Below, piece after piece: positions 15,008-23,427 of a stretch of 38,308 bases of DNA. The stretch covers positions 1 through 38,308 of the forward strand of contig CAZXCQ010000015.1 of NCBI GenBank assembly GCA_964639275.1, read 5' to 3'. The position numbers and the translations under genes were made by a program. Origin of the DNA: CAZXCQ01 sp964639275. GTDB taxonomy: Bacteria; Desulfobacterota; DSM-4660; Desulfatiglandales; Desulfatiglandaceae. Numbering within the stretch: position 1 is the stretch's first letter; every line of letters starts with the position of its first letter. Below the pieces are notes generated by a model. It ran no database searches. It saw only the letters and a program-made list of their open reading frames with translations, and had not been told where the DNA came from.

Positions 15008-15997
15008 ATGAATTTCAAACCCGAAGAAGTTAACTTCCACCGAGAGGAGTATATGGCCCATCTGGGTGAAATGCGCTCCAAGGACTATCCCCCGTTGATG
15101 AAGAAAGAGGTGGTGGGGAAAATGGACCTCCGCCATCGGCGGCCCAACCCCTACACCAAAGATGGGAAGGCCTTGGTCTCTTTTGTCATGGCGGAACAAG
15201 ACATAAGGAGCGATATCCAAAAGGCATTAGACCTCCTCGGAGGCCTCGACAGGTCCCTCAAGACAGATGACCGGATACTCCTGAAACCCAACTTCAACAG
15301 CGATGATCCCCCTCCCGGCTCGACGGCCCTGGATTTTCTGAGCGCGGTGATTGATCTCTTGCGAGAGCATGGTTATACCCGGCTCTCTGTGGGAGAGGGC
15401 GCGGGCCGGCCCTGGGTCCCCACGTCAAAGATCTTTGAAAAAGCGGGGCTTTCCTCGCGGATGGCGGAAATAAAGATCCCGCTAATTGACTTTGATGGAT
15501 CCGAGTATATTGATGTGCCGATTGGCGGGGAATATCTGGATGTGATCGCCTATCCAAAGGACTTGCAAGACTTTGACAAGATCGTTTATCTACCCACCAT
15601 GAAGACCCACTACCTGGCAGGGTTTTCCATGAGCCTCAAGCTGACGGTCGGGCTGGTTCACCTCTATGACCGTTTTGTCCTGCATGGAGAAAACCACCTC
15701 TTTGTCTCTCAACGCGCCACAGAGATGAATATCCCCATAAAGCCCGATCTCATCATAATGGACGGACGGATCTCTTTTGTGAGCGGAGGGCCGGCCATCG
15801 GGCTGGCGGTTCACCCCGGCGTGATTCTGGCATCCGGGGATCAAGTGGCCCTGGACGTACAGGGGATCCGTCTTCTCCAGAACTACCCCGCTGTCAACCA
15901 CCTGGGCGGCGACGCCTGGGATCTGCCGCAGATCAAGACCGCGGTCAGACACGAATTGGGAATCCAGAAAGACAGTGATTGTCTCCTGGTCCGCTAG
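15008..15997 (+). CDS. DUF362-family protein
   Basis: This 329-residue protein matches the DUF362 fold: ILLKPNFN strand, LSVGEGAG, IVYLPTMKTHYLAGFSMSLKLTVGL (the conserved K-T-H and following helix), and DLIIMDGRISFVSGGPA. The ferredoxin cluster region present in many DUF362 proteins is missing, so no iron-sulfur centre is expected. The function of the family is not settled. GGAG and GAGG lie directly before the ATG. It is the first of three plus-strand genes that run into the sugar-acid enzymes; the nearest gene is 154 bases away, so co-transcription is only likely, not certain. Confidence 0.82.
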   Translation: MNFKPEEVNFHREEYMAHLGEMRSKDYPPLMKKEVVGKMDLRHRRPNPYTKDGKALVSFVMAEQDIRSDIQKALDLLGGLDRSLKTDDRILLKPNFNSDDPPPGSTALDFLSAVIDLLREHGYTRLSVGEGAGRPWVPTSKIFEKAGLSSRMAEIKIPLIDFDGSEYIDVPIGGEYLDVIAYPKDLQDFDKIVYLPTMKTHYLAGFSMSLKLTVGLVHLYDRFVLHGENHLFVSQRATEMNIPIKPDLIIMDGRISFVSGGPAIGLAVHPGVILASGDQVALDVQGIRLLQNYPAVNHLGGDAWDLPQIKTAVRHELGIQKDSDCLLVR

Positions 15998-16048
15998 CGC
16001 CGATCGGACCTGCAGATGATCATGTCCAAAACAGGGCGGCGACAACGC

Positions 16049-16097
16049 GTAACACTTTAGCCGTTTGAAACCCGGGCAATGGGGATTCCGTTTTGAA
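16049..16097 (-). repeat. 49-bp dispersed repeat, copy 2 (inverted)
   Basis: Reverse-complement copy of the block at 44-92, with five differences in 49 positions by eye. It lies between the DUF362 and SDR genes. A GGCGGCGACAACG tract occurs on both sides of it (16035 and 16111 areas) as a flanking direct repeat. Confidence 0.75.
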
Positions 16098-16151
16098 TAA
16101 AGCGAACTTGGCGGCGACAACGTGAGTTCAGTCCTGAAATAAGGGGGAGTC

Positions 16152-16913
16152 ATGGATCTCTTTGATCTCTCAGGAAAAACAGCCATTGTCACCGGTGGCA
16201 ACCGGGGCATAGGGTTTGCAATTGCAAAGGGCCTTGCGATCGCCGGGGCGGCCGTGGTGATCGCCAATCGCAGGGGAACAGAGGGCCAGAGAGCGGCCGA
16301 ATCCCTCAAGGCCGAAGGGTTTGAGGCGATGGCAATCCCCACGGACGTGGCCAGCAGGTCCTCGGTGGCCGACCTGGTCTCAGATGTCCTGGGTCGTTTT
16401 GGAAAGATTGATGTCCTGGTCAATAGCGCCGGGGTAATCCTCAGGGGACCGGTAGAGGATTTTTCTGAGGAGGAGTGGGACATTATCCTCGATATCAACC
16501 TCAAAGGGCTATTTTTCTGCTGTCAGCTTGTGGGAAAGGAGATGATCAAGAGGAGAAAGGGAAAGATCATCAATATCTCCTCCAATGTCTCCGAGGTGGT
16601 CCAGCCGGGGCGATCCATTTATGCCGTGTCAAAGGCAGGGGTATCTCATCTGACCCGGGCGCTGGCACTTGAATGGGCTCGATACAACATCAACGTCAAC
16701 GCCATCGGCCCCGGACCAACCATTACCGAACTCAACAAGACGTACTTTGAAGAAAACCCTGATGACCTAAAGGACAGGATCGACTCCATCCCCATGGGGA
16801 GAATGGGAAAGCCTTCGGATCACGTGGGCGCTGCCGTCTTTCTCGCCTCTGATGCATCCGATTTTATCACCGGACAGACCTTGCTCGTGGATGGCGGCTC
16901 GACCATCTGGTGA
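16152..16913 (+). CDS. SDR-family oxidoreductase
   Basis: This classical short-chain dehydrogenase/reductase of 253 residues has the NAD(P) motif TGGNRGIG near residue 14. NSAG is present, and the catalytic serine is in the NISSN segment. YAVSK (the Tyr-x-x-x-Lys pair) and PGP follow, and the C-terminal motif ITGQTLLVDGG is intact. The profile matches gluconate 5-dehydrogenase/KduD-type members that oxidise sugar acids or their keto derivatives; substrate is inferred from context. Aspartate-like coenzyme residues cannot be judged by eye. GGGGGAG precedes the ATG. The next gene is 46 bases downstream and encodes an enolase-superfamily dehydratase, so the two are probably one operon. Confidence 0.9.
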   Translation: MDLFDLSGKTAIVTGGNRGIGFAIAKGLAIAGAAVVIANRRGTEGQRAAESLKAEGFEAMAIPTDVASRSSVADLVSDVLGRFGKIDVLVNSAGVILRGPVEDFSEEEWDIILDINLKGLFFCCQLVGKEMIKRRKGKIINISSNVSEVVQPGRSIYAVSKAGVSHLTRALALEWARYNINVNAIGPGPTITELNKTYFEENPDDLKDRIDSIPMGRMGKPSDHVGAAVFLASDASDFITGQTLLVDGGSTIW

Positions 16914-16959
16914 GAAATGTCTTTTTGTGACCACCATATTGAGTTGGGGGGAGGCACTT

Positions 16960-18231
16960 ATGCGTATCAAAGACATACAGACAGCGGTCATTGAGGCAAA
17001 CTATGACTGGACCCTTGTCAAGATCCTTACAGAGGAAGGGGCTGTGGGTTGGGGGGAATGCTTTTTCGCCCCGGGTCTCACCGCCCTTATCCGTGAACTC
17101 AGGCCCCTGCTCCTCGGACAGAATACCGAAGAAATTGAGCGTCTTGGGCGTGTCGTCAGGACGGCCGGGGTGGCCGCCGGGCTGCTGGGAAGTATCGTCA
17201 ACAACGCCTGGGCAGGGATTGAAACTGCCCTCTGGGACCTCCTCGGGCAGTCTCTCGGGGTCCCCATCTACCGGCTTTTTGGGGGAGGTTACCGGACCAG
17301 GATCCGTCTCTATGCAGATTGTCACGCCGGGGAGGGGCTCTCGAGCCTATCTTCAGTGATTGTCCCGAGGGTCCCGTGGTGGATGAGCAAAAAGGGAGAG
17401 ACCGAACATTTCTGGGAGGTCCATACCAAGGCCCACGGCGGCCTGGCATCGGAGGCCGAAGCGGTCGACCCCGGGTCCTATGGCGAGCGCGCCGCCCAGG
17501 TGGTCAAACTCGGTTATACGGCACTCAAGTTTGATGTGGACATCCCCAACCCCTATTCCCGCGACCCGTACAACCGGTGTCTGGACCGCAGAGAGATCGA
17601 TCTCATGAGCGCGCTCGTTGCCTCTGTCCGGCAATCCATACCGGACGATGTGGATGTGGCCATCGACTGTCACTGGAATTTCAATGCCGAAGACAGCCTC
17701 CGTCTGGCCGAGGCCTGTGTGCCCTACCATCTCCTCTGGATCGAAGACCCGACCCCGCCCGAGAGCCTTGAGGCGCTCCAGCGTGTGACTTCCCGGTCTC
17801 CTGTCCCGATCGCCACCGGCGAGAATCATTATACACGGGGACATTTCCTCGATCTCATCAGGCGGGGTGGGATCCATCTGGCAGCACCCGACTTCCAGAG
17901 AACCGGGTTGGCCGAGGGAAGGCGTATCGCAGAGCTCGCCGAGATATTTTCGGTCGCCGTGGTCCCGCACAATATCTCAAGCCCGATCGGGACCATGGCA
18001 GCAGCCCACCTGAGCGCGGCCCTACCCAACTTTGTGGTCCTTGAACACCATGGAATAGAGGTCCCCTTCTGGGAGGATCTGGCCCTGGGCTGGGATGGTC
18101 CGATCATTGGGGACGGCCATATCGACCTTGCCCCGGACCGCCCCGGACTCGGCATCTCCCTAAATGAGGAGGTCGCCTACAAATACCGCAGGCGCGAAGA
18201 ACCCTTTTTTGAACAGGGCCCTGACAGGTAA
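16960..18231 (+). CDS. Enolase-superfamily sugar-acid dehydratase
   Basis: This 423-residue mandelate-racemase/muconate-lactonizing-type enzyme probably dehydrates an aldonic acid to a 2-keto-3-deoxy acid. Catalytic lysine candidates lie in the YTALKFDVD strand. Three metal ligands can be seen: Asp in AIDCHWNF, Glu in WIEDPTPPE, Glu in ATGENHYT. The acid/base histidine is in VVPHNISSPIGT. PHNISSPIGT and the ALPNFVVLEHHG end resemble archaeal-type gluconate/xylonate dehydratases, as remembered. ATG 16960 has GGGGGGAGG eight bases upstream; the longer frame from 16852 overlaps the SDR gene and is a shadow. The SDR upstream and ABC importer genes nearby support a sugar-acid role; exact substrate is unknown. 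Confidence 0.85.
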   Translation: MRIKDIQTAVIEANYDWTLVKILTEEGAVGWGECFFAPGLTALIRELRPLLLGQNTEEIERLGRVVRTAGVAAGLLGSIVNNAWAGIETALWDLLGQSLGVPIYRLFGGGYRTRIRLYADCHAGEGLSSLSSVIVPRVPWWMSKKGETEHFWEVHTKAHGGLASEAEAVDPGSYGERAAQVVKLGYTALKFDVDIPNPYSRDPYNRCLDRREIDLMSALVASVRQSIPDDVDVAIDCHWNFNAEDSLRLAEACVPYHLLWIEDPTPPESLEALQRVTSRSPVPIATGENHYTRGHFLDLIRRGGIHLAAPDFQRTGLAEGRRIAELAEIFSVAVVPHNISSPIGTMAAAHLSAALPNFVVLEHHGIEVPFWEDLALGWDGPIIGDGHIDLAPDRPGLGISLNEEVAYKYRRREEPFFEQGPDR

Positions 18232-18290
18232 CCACAGGCCGCAGATAGCGGCACGGGCAAAGAGAAAAGGGTTGTGGGCGGGAAAGAGCT

Positions 18291-18554
18291 TTACGATAGG
18301 GCAAACCTCCTTAACATCTCGTCGTCAAGATCCACTCCCAGCCCCGGTCTCTCCGGCACATGGAGAAAGCCGTCCTTAAAGATCAATGGCTCGGTCAGCG
18401 ATTCATCTCTGAGGGGGTTGGGTACCCTGTCCAGCTCGCAGATCAGAAAATTCGGCAGTGACATGACCAGGTGTTCGGTGGCGGCAATGCAAAGCGCCCC
18501 TCCCCAGGCATGGGGGGCATAGTGCACATTAGCTGAAGTGTTTCGATTCTTCAA
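18291..18554 (-). pseudogene. C-terminal remnant of a second enolase-superfamily enzyme
   Basis: The translation from about residue 8 (ANVHYAPHAWGGALCIAATEHL, then LPNFLICELDRVPNPLRDE and PERPGLGVDLDDEMLRRF) matches the last 80 or so residues of mandelate-racemase-type enzymes. This includes the catalytic-region HAWG. The rest of a 350- to 400-residue protein is missing. The break is directly against the stop of the UxaA-type gene at 18556, which suggests a deletion removed the 5' two-thirds of a gene once downstream in the same operon. It differs from the full-length copy at 16960, so it is not a recent duplicate. Confidence 0.75.
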
Positions 18555-18555
18555 T

Positions 18556-19722
18556 TCAGACCGTCGGGCCGACGGTATAGATCCCTATGGTCCTGTCATA
18601 TCGAGTTGTCTCCGCGCAGACCACCTGGCCCGAAGCCACATCCATAATTCGATCAACAATCATAAGACCGATCTCTTTGATGGACCGGGTCCCCTCGATG
18701 ATAGAGCTGGCATCCACATCCACGTGCTCTTTCATTTTCACGCTCTTTTCGGGGTTACCGGCCACCTTGATGACAGGTGCCAGGGGGAATCCCTGCGGGG
18801 CCCCGCCCCCTGTCGTAAAGACAATGATGTTGGCCCCGGCCGCGCAAACACCGGTCAAGAATTCGTCTTCTTTGCCCGGTGAGTCCATGATATACAACCC
18901 CTGCCCTTCTATCTGTTCCCCGTATTCATAGACATCGTTGATCGGCCTTGTCCCGGATTTACTGATTGCCCCCAACGATTTTTCCTCGATGGTTGTTAAT
19001 CCCCCTGCGATATTTCCCGGAGAAGGTTGGGTTCCCCGCATATCGACCCCCATTTGAATGATTCTTTCTTCCATTTGCGAAACTATCCCCAGGATCTTTT
19101 GCTGTATGGTCTGATCGGCTCCCCTTGCCGCCAGGGAATGCTCGGCCCCAATAAACTCGGTGGTCTCTCCAAAGATTCCGCCCCCGCCCTGCCCGATGAT
19201 TTCATCCATTGCCCTCCCTGTGGCCGGATTTGCCACAATACCGGAGGTGGCGTCGGAAGAACCACACTTGACTGCCAGGCAAATGTCGGCAACAGGCTGT
19301 GGGGTTCGCTCTTGCTTCAAGAGGTGATTCTCCATTTCTTCGACGATCTCTCGCCCCTTGGACACGGCATTTGACATGCCACCAACCGACTGAATGACAA
19401 GCTTTTGGACCAGTTTTCTCTTTCCGACGATACCCTCGTATATCTCATCGATAGAGACGGCCTCGCACCCCAGCCCCACCAGCAGGACAGCCCCCACGTT
19501 CGGGTTCAATCCCAGCCCGGTCAGTGTCCTGGTGATCATTTTGAGGTCGGGTTCGAGTTGGCCACACCCTTTGCTATGCAAAAGCGCACGGCACTGTCTT
19601 TCATTTCCACTCGCTATTTCATGTGCGACTTCATTTGCACAAAAAACGGTTGGAATTATGGCAACATAGTTCCTTGTACCGGCCCGACCATATTCTCTTT
19701 TAAAGCCATAAAATCGCTTCAC
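18556..19722 (-). CDS. UxaA-type dehydratase large subunit (altronate/galactarate dehydratase family)
   Basis: This is a 388-residue UxaA C-terminal-domain protein. Family landmarks are EYGRAGTRNYVAIIPTV at the N-terminus, CGSSDATSGIVANPATG, and GGGIFGETTEFIGAEH. SPGNIAGGLTTIEEKSLGAISKSG and DSPGKEDEFLTG follow, and FTTGGGAPQGFPLAPVIKVAGN lies near the end. The family dehydrates sugar acids with a metal centre; the related SuyB desulfonates sulfolactate. It begins with GTG, nine bases after the stop of the small SAF subunit, so the two form one enzyme. Because the ABC importer and other dehydratases are sugar-type, I favour a sugar-acid role over sulfolactate, without proof. Confidence 0.88.
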   Translation of the reverse strand: MKRFYGFKREYGRAGTRNYVAIIPTVFCANEVAHEIASGNERQCRALLHSKGCGQLEPDLKMITRTLTGLGLNPNVGAVLLVGLGCEAVSIDEIYEGIVGKRKLVQKLVIQSVGGMSNAVSKGREIVEEMENHLLKQERTPQPVADICLAVKCGSSDATSGIVANPATGRAMDEIIGQGGGGIFGETTEFIGAEHSLAARGADQTIQQKILGIVSQMEERIIQMGVDMRGTQPSPGNIAGGLTTIEEKSLGAISKSGTRPINDVYEYGEQIEGQGLYIMDSPGKEDEFLTGVCAAGANIIVFTTGGGAPQGFPLAPVIKVAGNPEKSVKMKEHVDVDASSIIEGTRSIKEIGLMIVDRIMDVASGQVVCAETTRYDRTIGIYTVGPTV

Positions 19723-19731
19723 GACTGCTAC

Positions 19732-20034
19732 CTATTCCCTGCCCCGCAGACTTCCGACATTGTGGATATGAACGTGATGGCAGGCCCGGATGTCTTTTGT
19801 GGCAACACCAATTATCTGGCCATACTTCACCACATATCTGCCCATCGGAATGTCACTTGTGGCAATCTTATGGCCCAGAGGGATATCTTCTTTGGCATCC
19901 ATTTCCGCCAAAGGTCCCTCGTCACTCAGGAGAACAAACGGATTTCCTTCTACGATTGATGTGAGAGCAACAGCCACATTGTCTCTTTCGTCAATCAACA
20001 GTGCCCTTGAATGCCTAAAATGACTGTCATCCAT
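19732..20034 (-). CDS. UxaA-type small subunit (SAF domain)
   Basis: This 100-residue SAF domain matches the N-terminal domain of altronate dehydratase or the SuyA-type small subunit. It has DIPLGHKIATSDIPMG, VVKYGQIIGVATKDI and HVHIHNVGS. Here it is a separate protein, as in two-subunit dehydratases, and lies just before the large-subunit gene. The ATG at 20034 has a weak GGCGGTG ahead. An upstream open frame ends within its first codons. The ABC ATPase gene is 302 bases further upstream on the same strand. Confidence 0.85.
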   Translation of the reverse strand: MDDSHFRHSRALLIDERDNVAVALTSIVEGNPFVLLSDEGPLAEMDAKEDIPLGHKIATSDIPMGRYVVKYGQIIGVATKDIRACHHVHIHNVGSLRGRE

Positions 20035-20215
20035 AAAACACCGCCATCTGCACGATTCTCAAAAGATCACCTGGACCACTCACCCGGATGTGGTCCTTTC
20101 CCATTCTGGGCAATGACAGGATAGCAAAATCTCGACGTCGTCTGGTAAGGATGCCGGTCCCAACCAGCGTCGCTTCGCCTCCCCGCCCCGTACCAGGCGC
20201 GGGACGGGCAAGCAA
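20027..20215 (-). other. Uncertain short open frame overlapping the SAF gene start
   Basis: A 62-codon frame (ending RVSGPGDLLRIVQMAVFYG) stops eight bases inside the SAF gene, in the ATGGATGA arrangement common for coupled genes. I recognise no family. It could be a tiny gene, the tail of a decayed gene between the ATPase and the SAF subunit, or chance. The rest of the 302-base gap (20035-20336) shows no other gene and no terminator that I can support. Confidence 0.25.
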
Positions 20216-20336
20216 TGGTCCTTGGTTTTTCTCACTTCTTCGGCTTTAGGCAAAGCTTCGCTAGAGAGATGTCAGGGCCTAAGACGGATAGAGGTCTTGG
20301 GTAGGGCCATGGACGGAGGCAGCCATGGCTTTGGGG

Positions 20337-21446
20337 TTATTCGGTCTTGACCCTCAAGGAGGGTTCTTCTTTTTCAAATATGTGGACCTTATCCATATTT
20401 ACGGAAAGCTCGATCTGCTCATGACGCGCGGCCCGTGTCCGCGAGTCAACCCTGGCCACCAGGCTATGCTCTCCGACGGTCACATCGAGCTGGACTTCGG
20501 CGCCCAGGGTTTCCACCACCTCGACTACCGCCTTAAAGGAGTCTGTGACAAAGGTCTTGTCTTCAAAGGCCTTATCCTCGATGTGTTCGGGCCGGATACC
20601 CAGTATGATCTCCTGGCCTTTTTTGCCCTCTAAGAACTTGGCCTTTTCCTGCGGTAACATAAGTTCAAAACTGTCTGCATTCACATAGAGCTGGGACTCT
20701 TTGCCGGTAATTCTGGCAGGCACAAAGTTCATGCCAGGACTGCCAATGAATCCCCCCACAAACCTGTTGATCGGGTACTCGTAGATATCCATGGGGGAGG
20801 CAACCTGGTGTATGACACCATCTTTCATGATGACAATCTTGGTCCCCATGGTCATGGCTTCAACCTGATCGTGGGTCACAAAGATGATGGTCGTCTTTAG
20901 CTGGTCATGGAGTTTGGAGAGCTCTGTCCGCATCTGCCCGCGAAGTTTGGCATCAAGGTTACTCAGCGGCTCATCAAAGAGAAAGACAGCGGGTTTTCGG
21001 ACAATGGCCCGCCCAACGGCCACTCGCTGACGCTGGCCTCCTGACAGTTCCCTGGGCTTGCGGTCCAGGAGTTCCTGGATTCCAAGGATCTCAGCCGCCT
21101 CCATGACACGCTGATCGATTTCCTCCTTGGGGTGCTTTCTGAGTTTTAATCCAAAGGCCATATTTTGGTAGACTGTCATATGGGGATACAGGGCATAGTC
21201 CTGAAAGACCATGGCAATATCTCGATCCCTGGGTGGCATGTCGTTGACGAGCACCTCCCCGATGTAGATGTTGCCTGCCGTCAGTTCTTCCAGCCCGGCG
21301 ACCATCCTCAGCGTGGTGGACTTGCCACACCCCGATGGTCCCAGCAGGACCAGGAATTCCTTGTCTTCCACTTCAAGGCTGAAGTCTTTGACGGCCTCAA
21401 CAGATCCGAAGTTCTTGCTAACATCTTCTAAGGTTACCTTGGCCAC
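20337..21446 (-). CDS. ABC sugar importer ATPase (MalK/UgpC type)
   Basis: This 369-residue CUT1-type ATPase energises the importer encoded just upstream. It has Walker A GPSGCGKST near residue 37, Q-loop FQDYALYPHMT, signature LSGGQRQRVAVGRA, Walker B VFLFDEPLSNLD and H-loop VTHDQVEAMTM. A C-terminal TOBE regulatory region (IRPEHIE, then VARVDSRT) follows. Translation starts at GTG with GGGGGAG upstream. It lies 169 bases after the second permease gene on the same strand. Such ATPases often serve several importers. Confidence 0.95.
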   Translation of the reverse strand: MAKVTLEDVSKNFGSVEAVKDFSLEVEDKEFLVLLGPSGCGKSTTLRMVAGLEELTAGNIYIGEVLVNDMPPRDRDIAMVFQDYALYPHMTVYQNMAFGLKLRKHPKEEIDQRVMEAAEILGIQELLDRKPRELSGGQRQRVAVGRAIVRKPAVFLFDEPLSNLDAKLRGQMRTELSKLHDQLKTTIIFVTHDQVEAMTMGTKIVIMKDGVIHQVASPMDIYEYPINRFVGGFIGSPGMNFVPARITGKESQLYVNADSFELMLPQEKAKFLEGKKGQEIILGIRPEHIEDKAFEDKTFVTDSFKAVVEVVETLGAEVQLDVTVGEHSLVARVDSRTRAARHEQIELSVNMDKVHIFEKEEPSLRVKTE

Positions 21447-21615
21447 CTGCTCTCCCCCTTCAAAGACATCAATTTCAATTTGAGCTCACTCAGAAATATG
21501 ATTCAATTTGCGCCATCCTATAAATCAGGGCGGCAATCTATTTCTTAAATACATCGATTTCAGACGCAAACCCCAAAGGCCGGACCTCAAGCCGAGAAAA
21601 TACCTCTGAATCCGC

Positions 21616-22467
21616 CTACTTGATGGACCCCCTGGTCAGCCCGGCAACATAATAATCCATCAAAAAGGCAAAGAGTATAACCACCGGAACCGACGCCAGC
21701 AGTGCGCCACCCATCAGCTCACCCCAGAAGTAGACGTCCCCCCTGATAAGCGTGGTATAGATTCCGTTGGTCAATACCTTCTCTTCGTCCCTATAAATAT
21801 AGGCCAGTGGGTAGAGGAACTGGGCCCATGAAACCGTAAAGGCAAACAGGGTCGCTGCGATCAGGCCGGGTGCGGCCACGGGCAGAAAGACCTTGGTGAG
21901 CATCTGGATGTACGAGGCCCCATCCACAAACGCCGCCTCATCCAGTGCCCTGGGGATGGCCGAGAAATAACCGATCAAGATCCACGTGCAGAAGGGAACC
22001 GTCAGTGTCGGGTAAAGAAACAAGAGGCACCACTTGGTATTCAGAAGCCCCAGTATACCAACAACCTTGTAGAATGGGATAAACAAAAGGGCAGGGGGCA
22101 CCAGATAGGTGCAAAAGATCCCCACCCCAAAGTGTCGCGACCCAAAAAACTGCAATCGTGAGATGGCGTATGCGCCCAGAATGCTAACCACCATTGTGAT
22201 AAAGGTCACCACGGCAGAAATAGCGAACGAATTCCAAAACCACTGGGCAAAATGTGTCTCGAAAAAGATAAACTTATAGTGGGCCAGTGTGGGAAGCGAC
22301 TGGATGATCAACGGAATCCCTTTGAGACTCGTGATCTCCGTGTCTGGCTTGAATGAAGTAATGAGCATCCAGTAAAGGGGAAAGAGAAAAAACACGAGAT
22401 AGGGGACCAGGGCCACGTATGAGAGCCTCACGCTCCTCTTTTTTCGTTTTGACAGAGAACTGCTCAT
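21616..22467 (-). CDS. ABC sugar importer permease (MalG/UgpE type)
   Basis: This inner-membrane subunit of 283 residues has six predicted membrane segments and the conserved EAA loop (LDEAAFVDGASYIQMLTKVFLPVAAPG) that docks to the ATPase. A basic N-terminal tail (SKRKKRSVR) is cytoplasmic. The ATG overlaps the stop of the upstream permease gene by four bases (ATGA), so the two permeases are coupled. GAGG is present at a suitable distance. Confidence 0.94.
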   Translation of the reverse strand: MSSSLSKRKKRSVRLSYVALVPYLVFFLFPLYWMLITSFKPDTEITSLKGIPLIIQSLPTLAHYKFIFFETHFAQWFWNSFAISAVVTFITMVVSILGAYAISRLQFFGSRHFGVGIFCTYLVPPALLFIPFYKVVGILGLLNTKWCLLFLYPTLTVPFCTWILIGYFSAIPRALDEAAFVDGASYIQMLTKVFLPVAAPGLIAATLFAFTVSWAQFLYPLAYIYRDEEKVLTNGIYTTLIRGDVYFWGELMGGALLASVPVVILFAFLMDYYVAGLTRGSIK

Positions 22468-23372
22468 TCCTCACCTCGGGCAATATTGCGAAGTATAAAA
22501 AAGGCTGCAACGCCCAGGACCGGAAACATAAAGAGGGCAATGGCCGAACCACGCGGCAAATGACCGGCCTCTATACCGATATTGAAGGCATATGTCCCAA
22601 AGAGGTGCGTGGTGTACCGGGGACCTCCCCTTGTCAAGATCCGCACGATGTCAAAATTTGCAAAGGTGACGATGGTCGAAAACATCACTGTCACGGCAAT
22701 CAATTTGCTCAACATGGGAAGGGTCACGTACCGAAACCGCTGGAGGGCGCGTGCACCATCGATGCTGGCTGCCTCGTAGAGGCTCTCCGGAATTGACTTT
22801 AGGCCTGCCAGGAACATGATCATAAAAAAGGGCGTCCCATACCAGATATTGGTGACAATTGTGGCAATCCGGGCCCAGAAAGGATCGCTCAGCCACGGCT
22901 TTGGTGTACCACCGAATTGCACGATAATCCAGTTGATGGCACTGTGGGTGGGCTCAAAAATCCACCACCACCCCATGGAACTCAAGGCCAATGGCATAAC
23001 CCATGGGATGAGAGAAACCCCTCGCCAGATCCGCTGCCCCCTGAATGGCAGATTGTTCAAGATGAGGGCCAGAATAAGTCCAAGGGTGGCCTTAAAGAAC
23101 ACGGCCGTGAGGGTAAACCGAAACGAATTGCCCACAACCAGCCAGAAGGTATCGTACCTCATCAGCCTCAAGTAATTCTTGAACCCCACAAACTTATTTT
23201 CGGCCTTGTTCTCCACGCTCAGGTAAACCGAGTACACAAAAGGATATATCACAAGCCCCACGATCAACACAAAAAGCGGGAGGATCATCCAGTATGCCGC
23301 AAAGCGTCTGGACCTCATCCGGCCGAGAAGGCTTGGCCGTCGTCTGTTTACTGTAGCTGCAATCGAGGTCAT
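22464..23372 (-). CDS. ABC sugar importer permease (MalF/UgpA type)
   Basis: This is the first permease subunit of the importer: 302 residues with about six membrane spans. Its EAA loop YEAASIDGARALQRFRYVTLPML matches MalF/UgpA proteins. It partners the coupled downstream permease and is 55 bases from the substrate-binding protein gene, with a strong hairpin in between. The ribosome site is weak, as expected for a gene whose expression is lowered relative to the binding protein. Confidence 0.94.
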   Translation of the reverse strand: MTSIAATVNRRRPSLLGRMRSRRFAAYWMILPLFVLIVGLVIYPFVYSVYLSVENKAENKFVGFKNYLRLMRYDTFWLVVGNSFRFTLTAVFFKATLGLILALILNNLPFRGQRIWRGVSLIPWVMPLALSSMGWWWIFEPTHSAINWIIVQFGGTPKPWLSDPFWARIATIVTNIWYGTPFFMIMFLAGLKSIPESLYEAASIDGARALQRFRYVTLPMLSKLIAVTVMFSTIVTFANFDIVRILTRGGPRYTTHLFGTYAFNIGIEAGHLPRGSAIALFMFPVLGVAAFFILRNIARGEE

Positions 23373-23394
23373 GCCTGAAAACCTTATGTCAGGA

Positions 23395-23419
23395 GAGGGG
23401 GAGGATATCCCTCCCCCTC
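23395..23419 (-). promoter_or_regulatory. Intercistronic hairpin after binding-protein gene
   Basis: GAGGGGGAGG (23395-23404) and its complement CCTCCCCCTC (23410-23419) form a 10-bp GC-rich stem with a five-base loop, eight bases after the binding-protein stop. There is no T-run after it. In maltose-type operons such hairpins protect the 3' end of the binding-protein message so that it is made in excess; that role here is inferred from position. Confidence 0.7.
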
Positions 23420-23427
23420 AAAGATAC

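Noticed and set aside
15590..16504. 304-codon minus-strand frame
   Set aside because: Antisense shadow spanning parts of the DUF362 and SDR genes and the gap between; composition is not protein-like.
18556..20034. Sulfolactate sulfo-lyase (SuyAB) as the firm name
   Set aside because: The two-subunit layout fits, but sugar-type transport and dehydratase neighbours make a sugar-acid dehydratase more likely; the family tree would decide.
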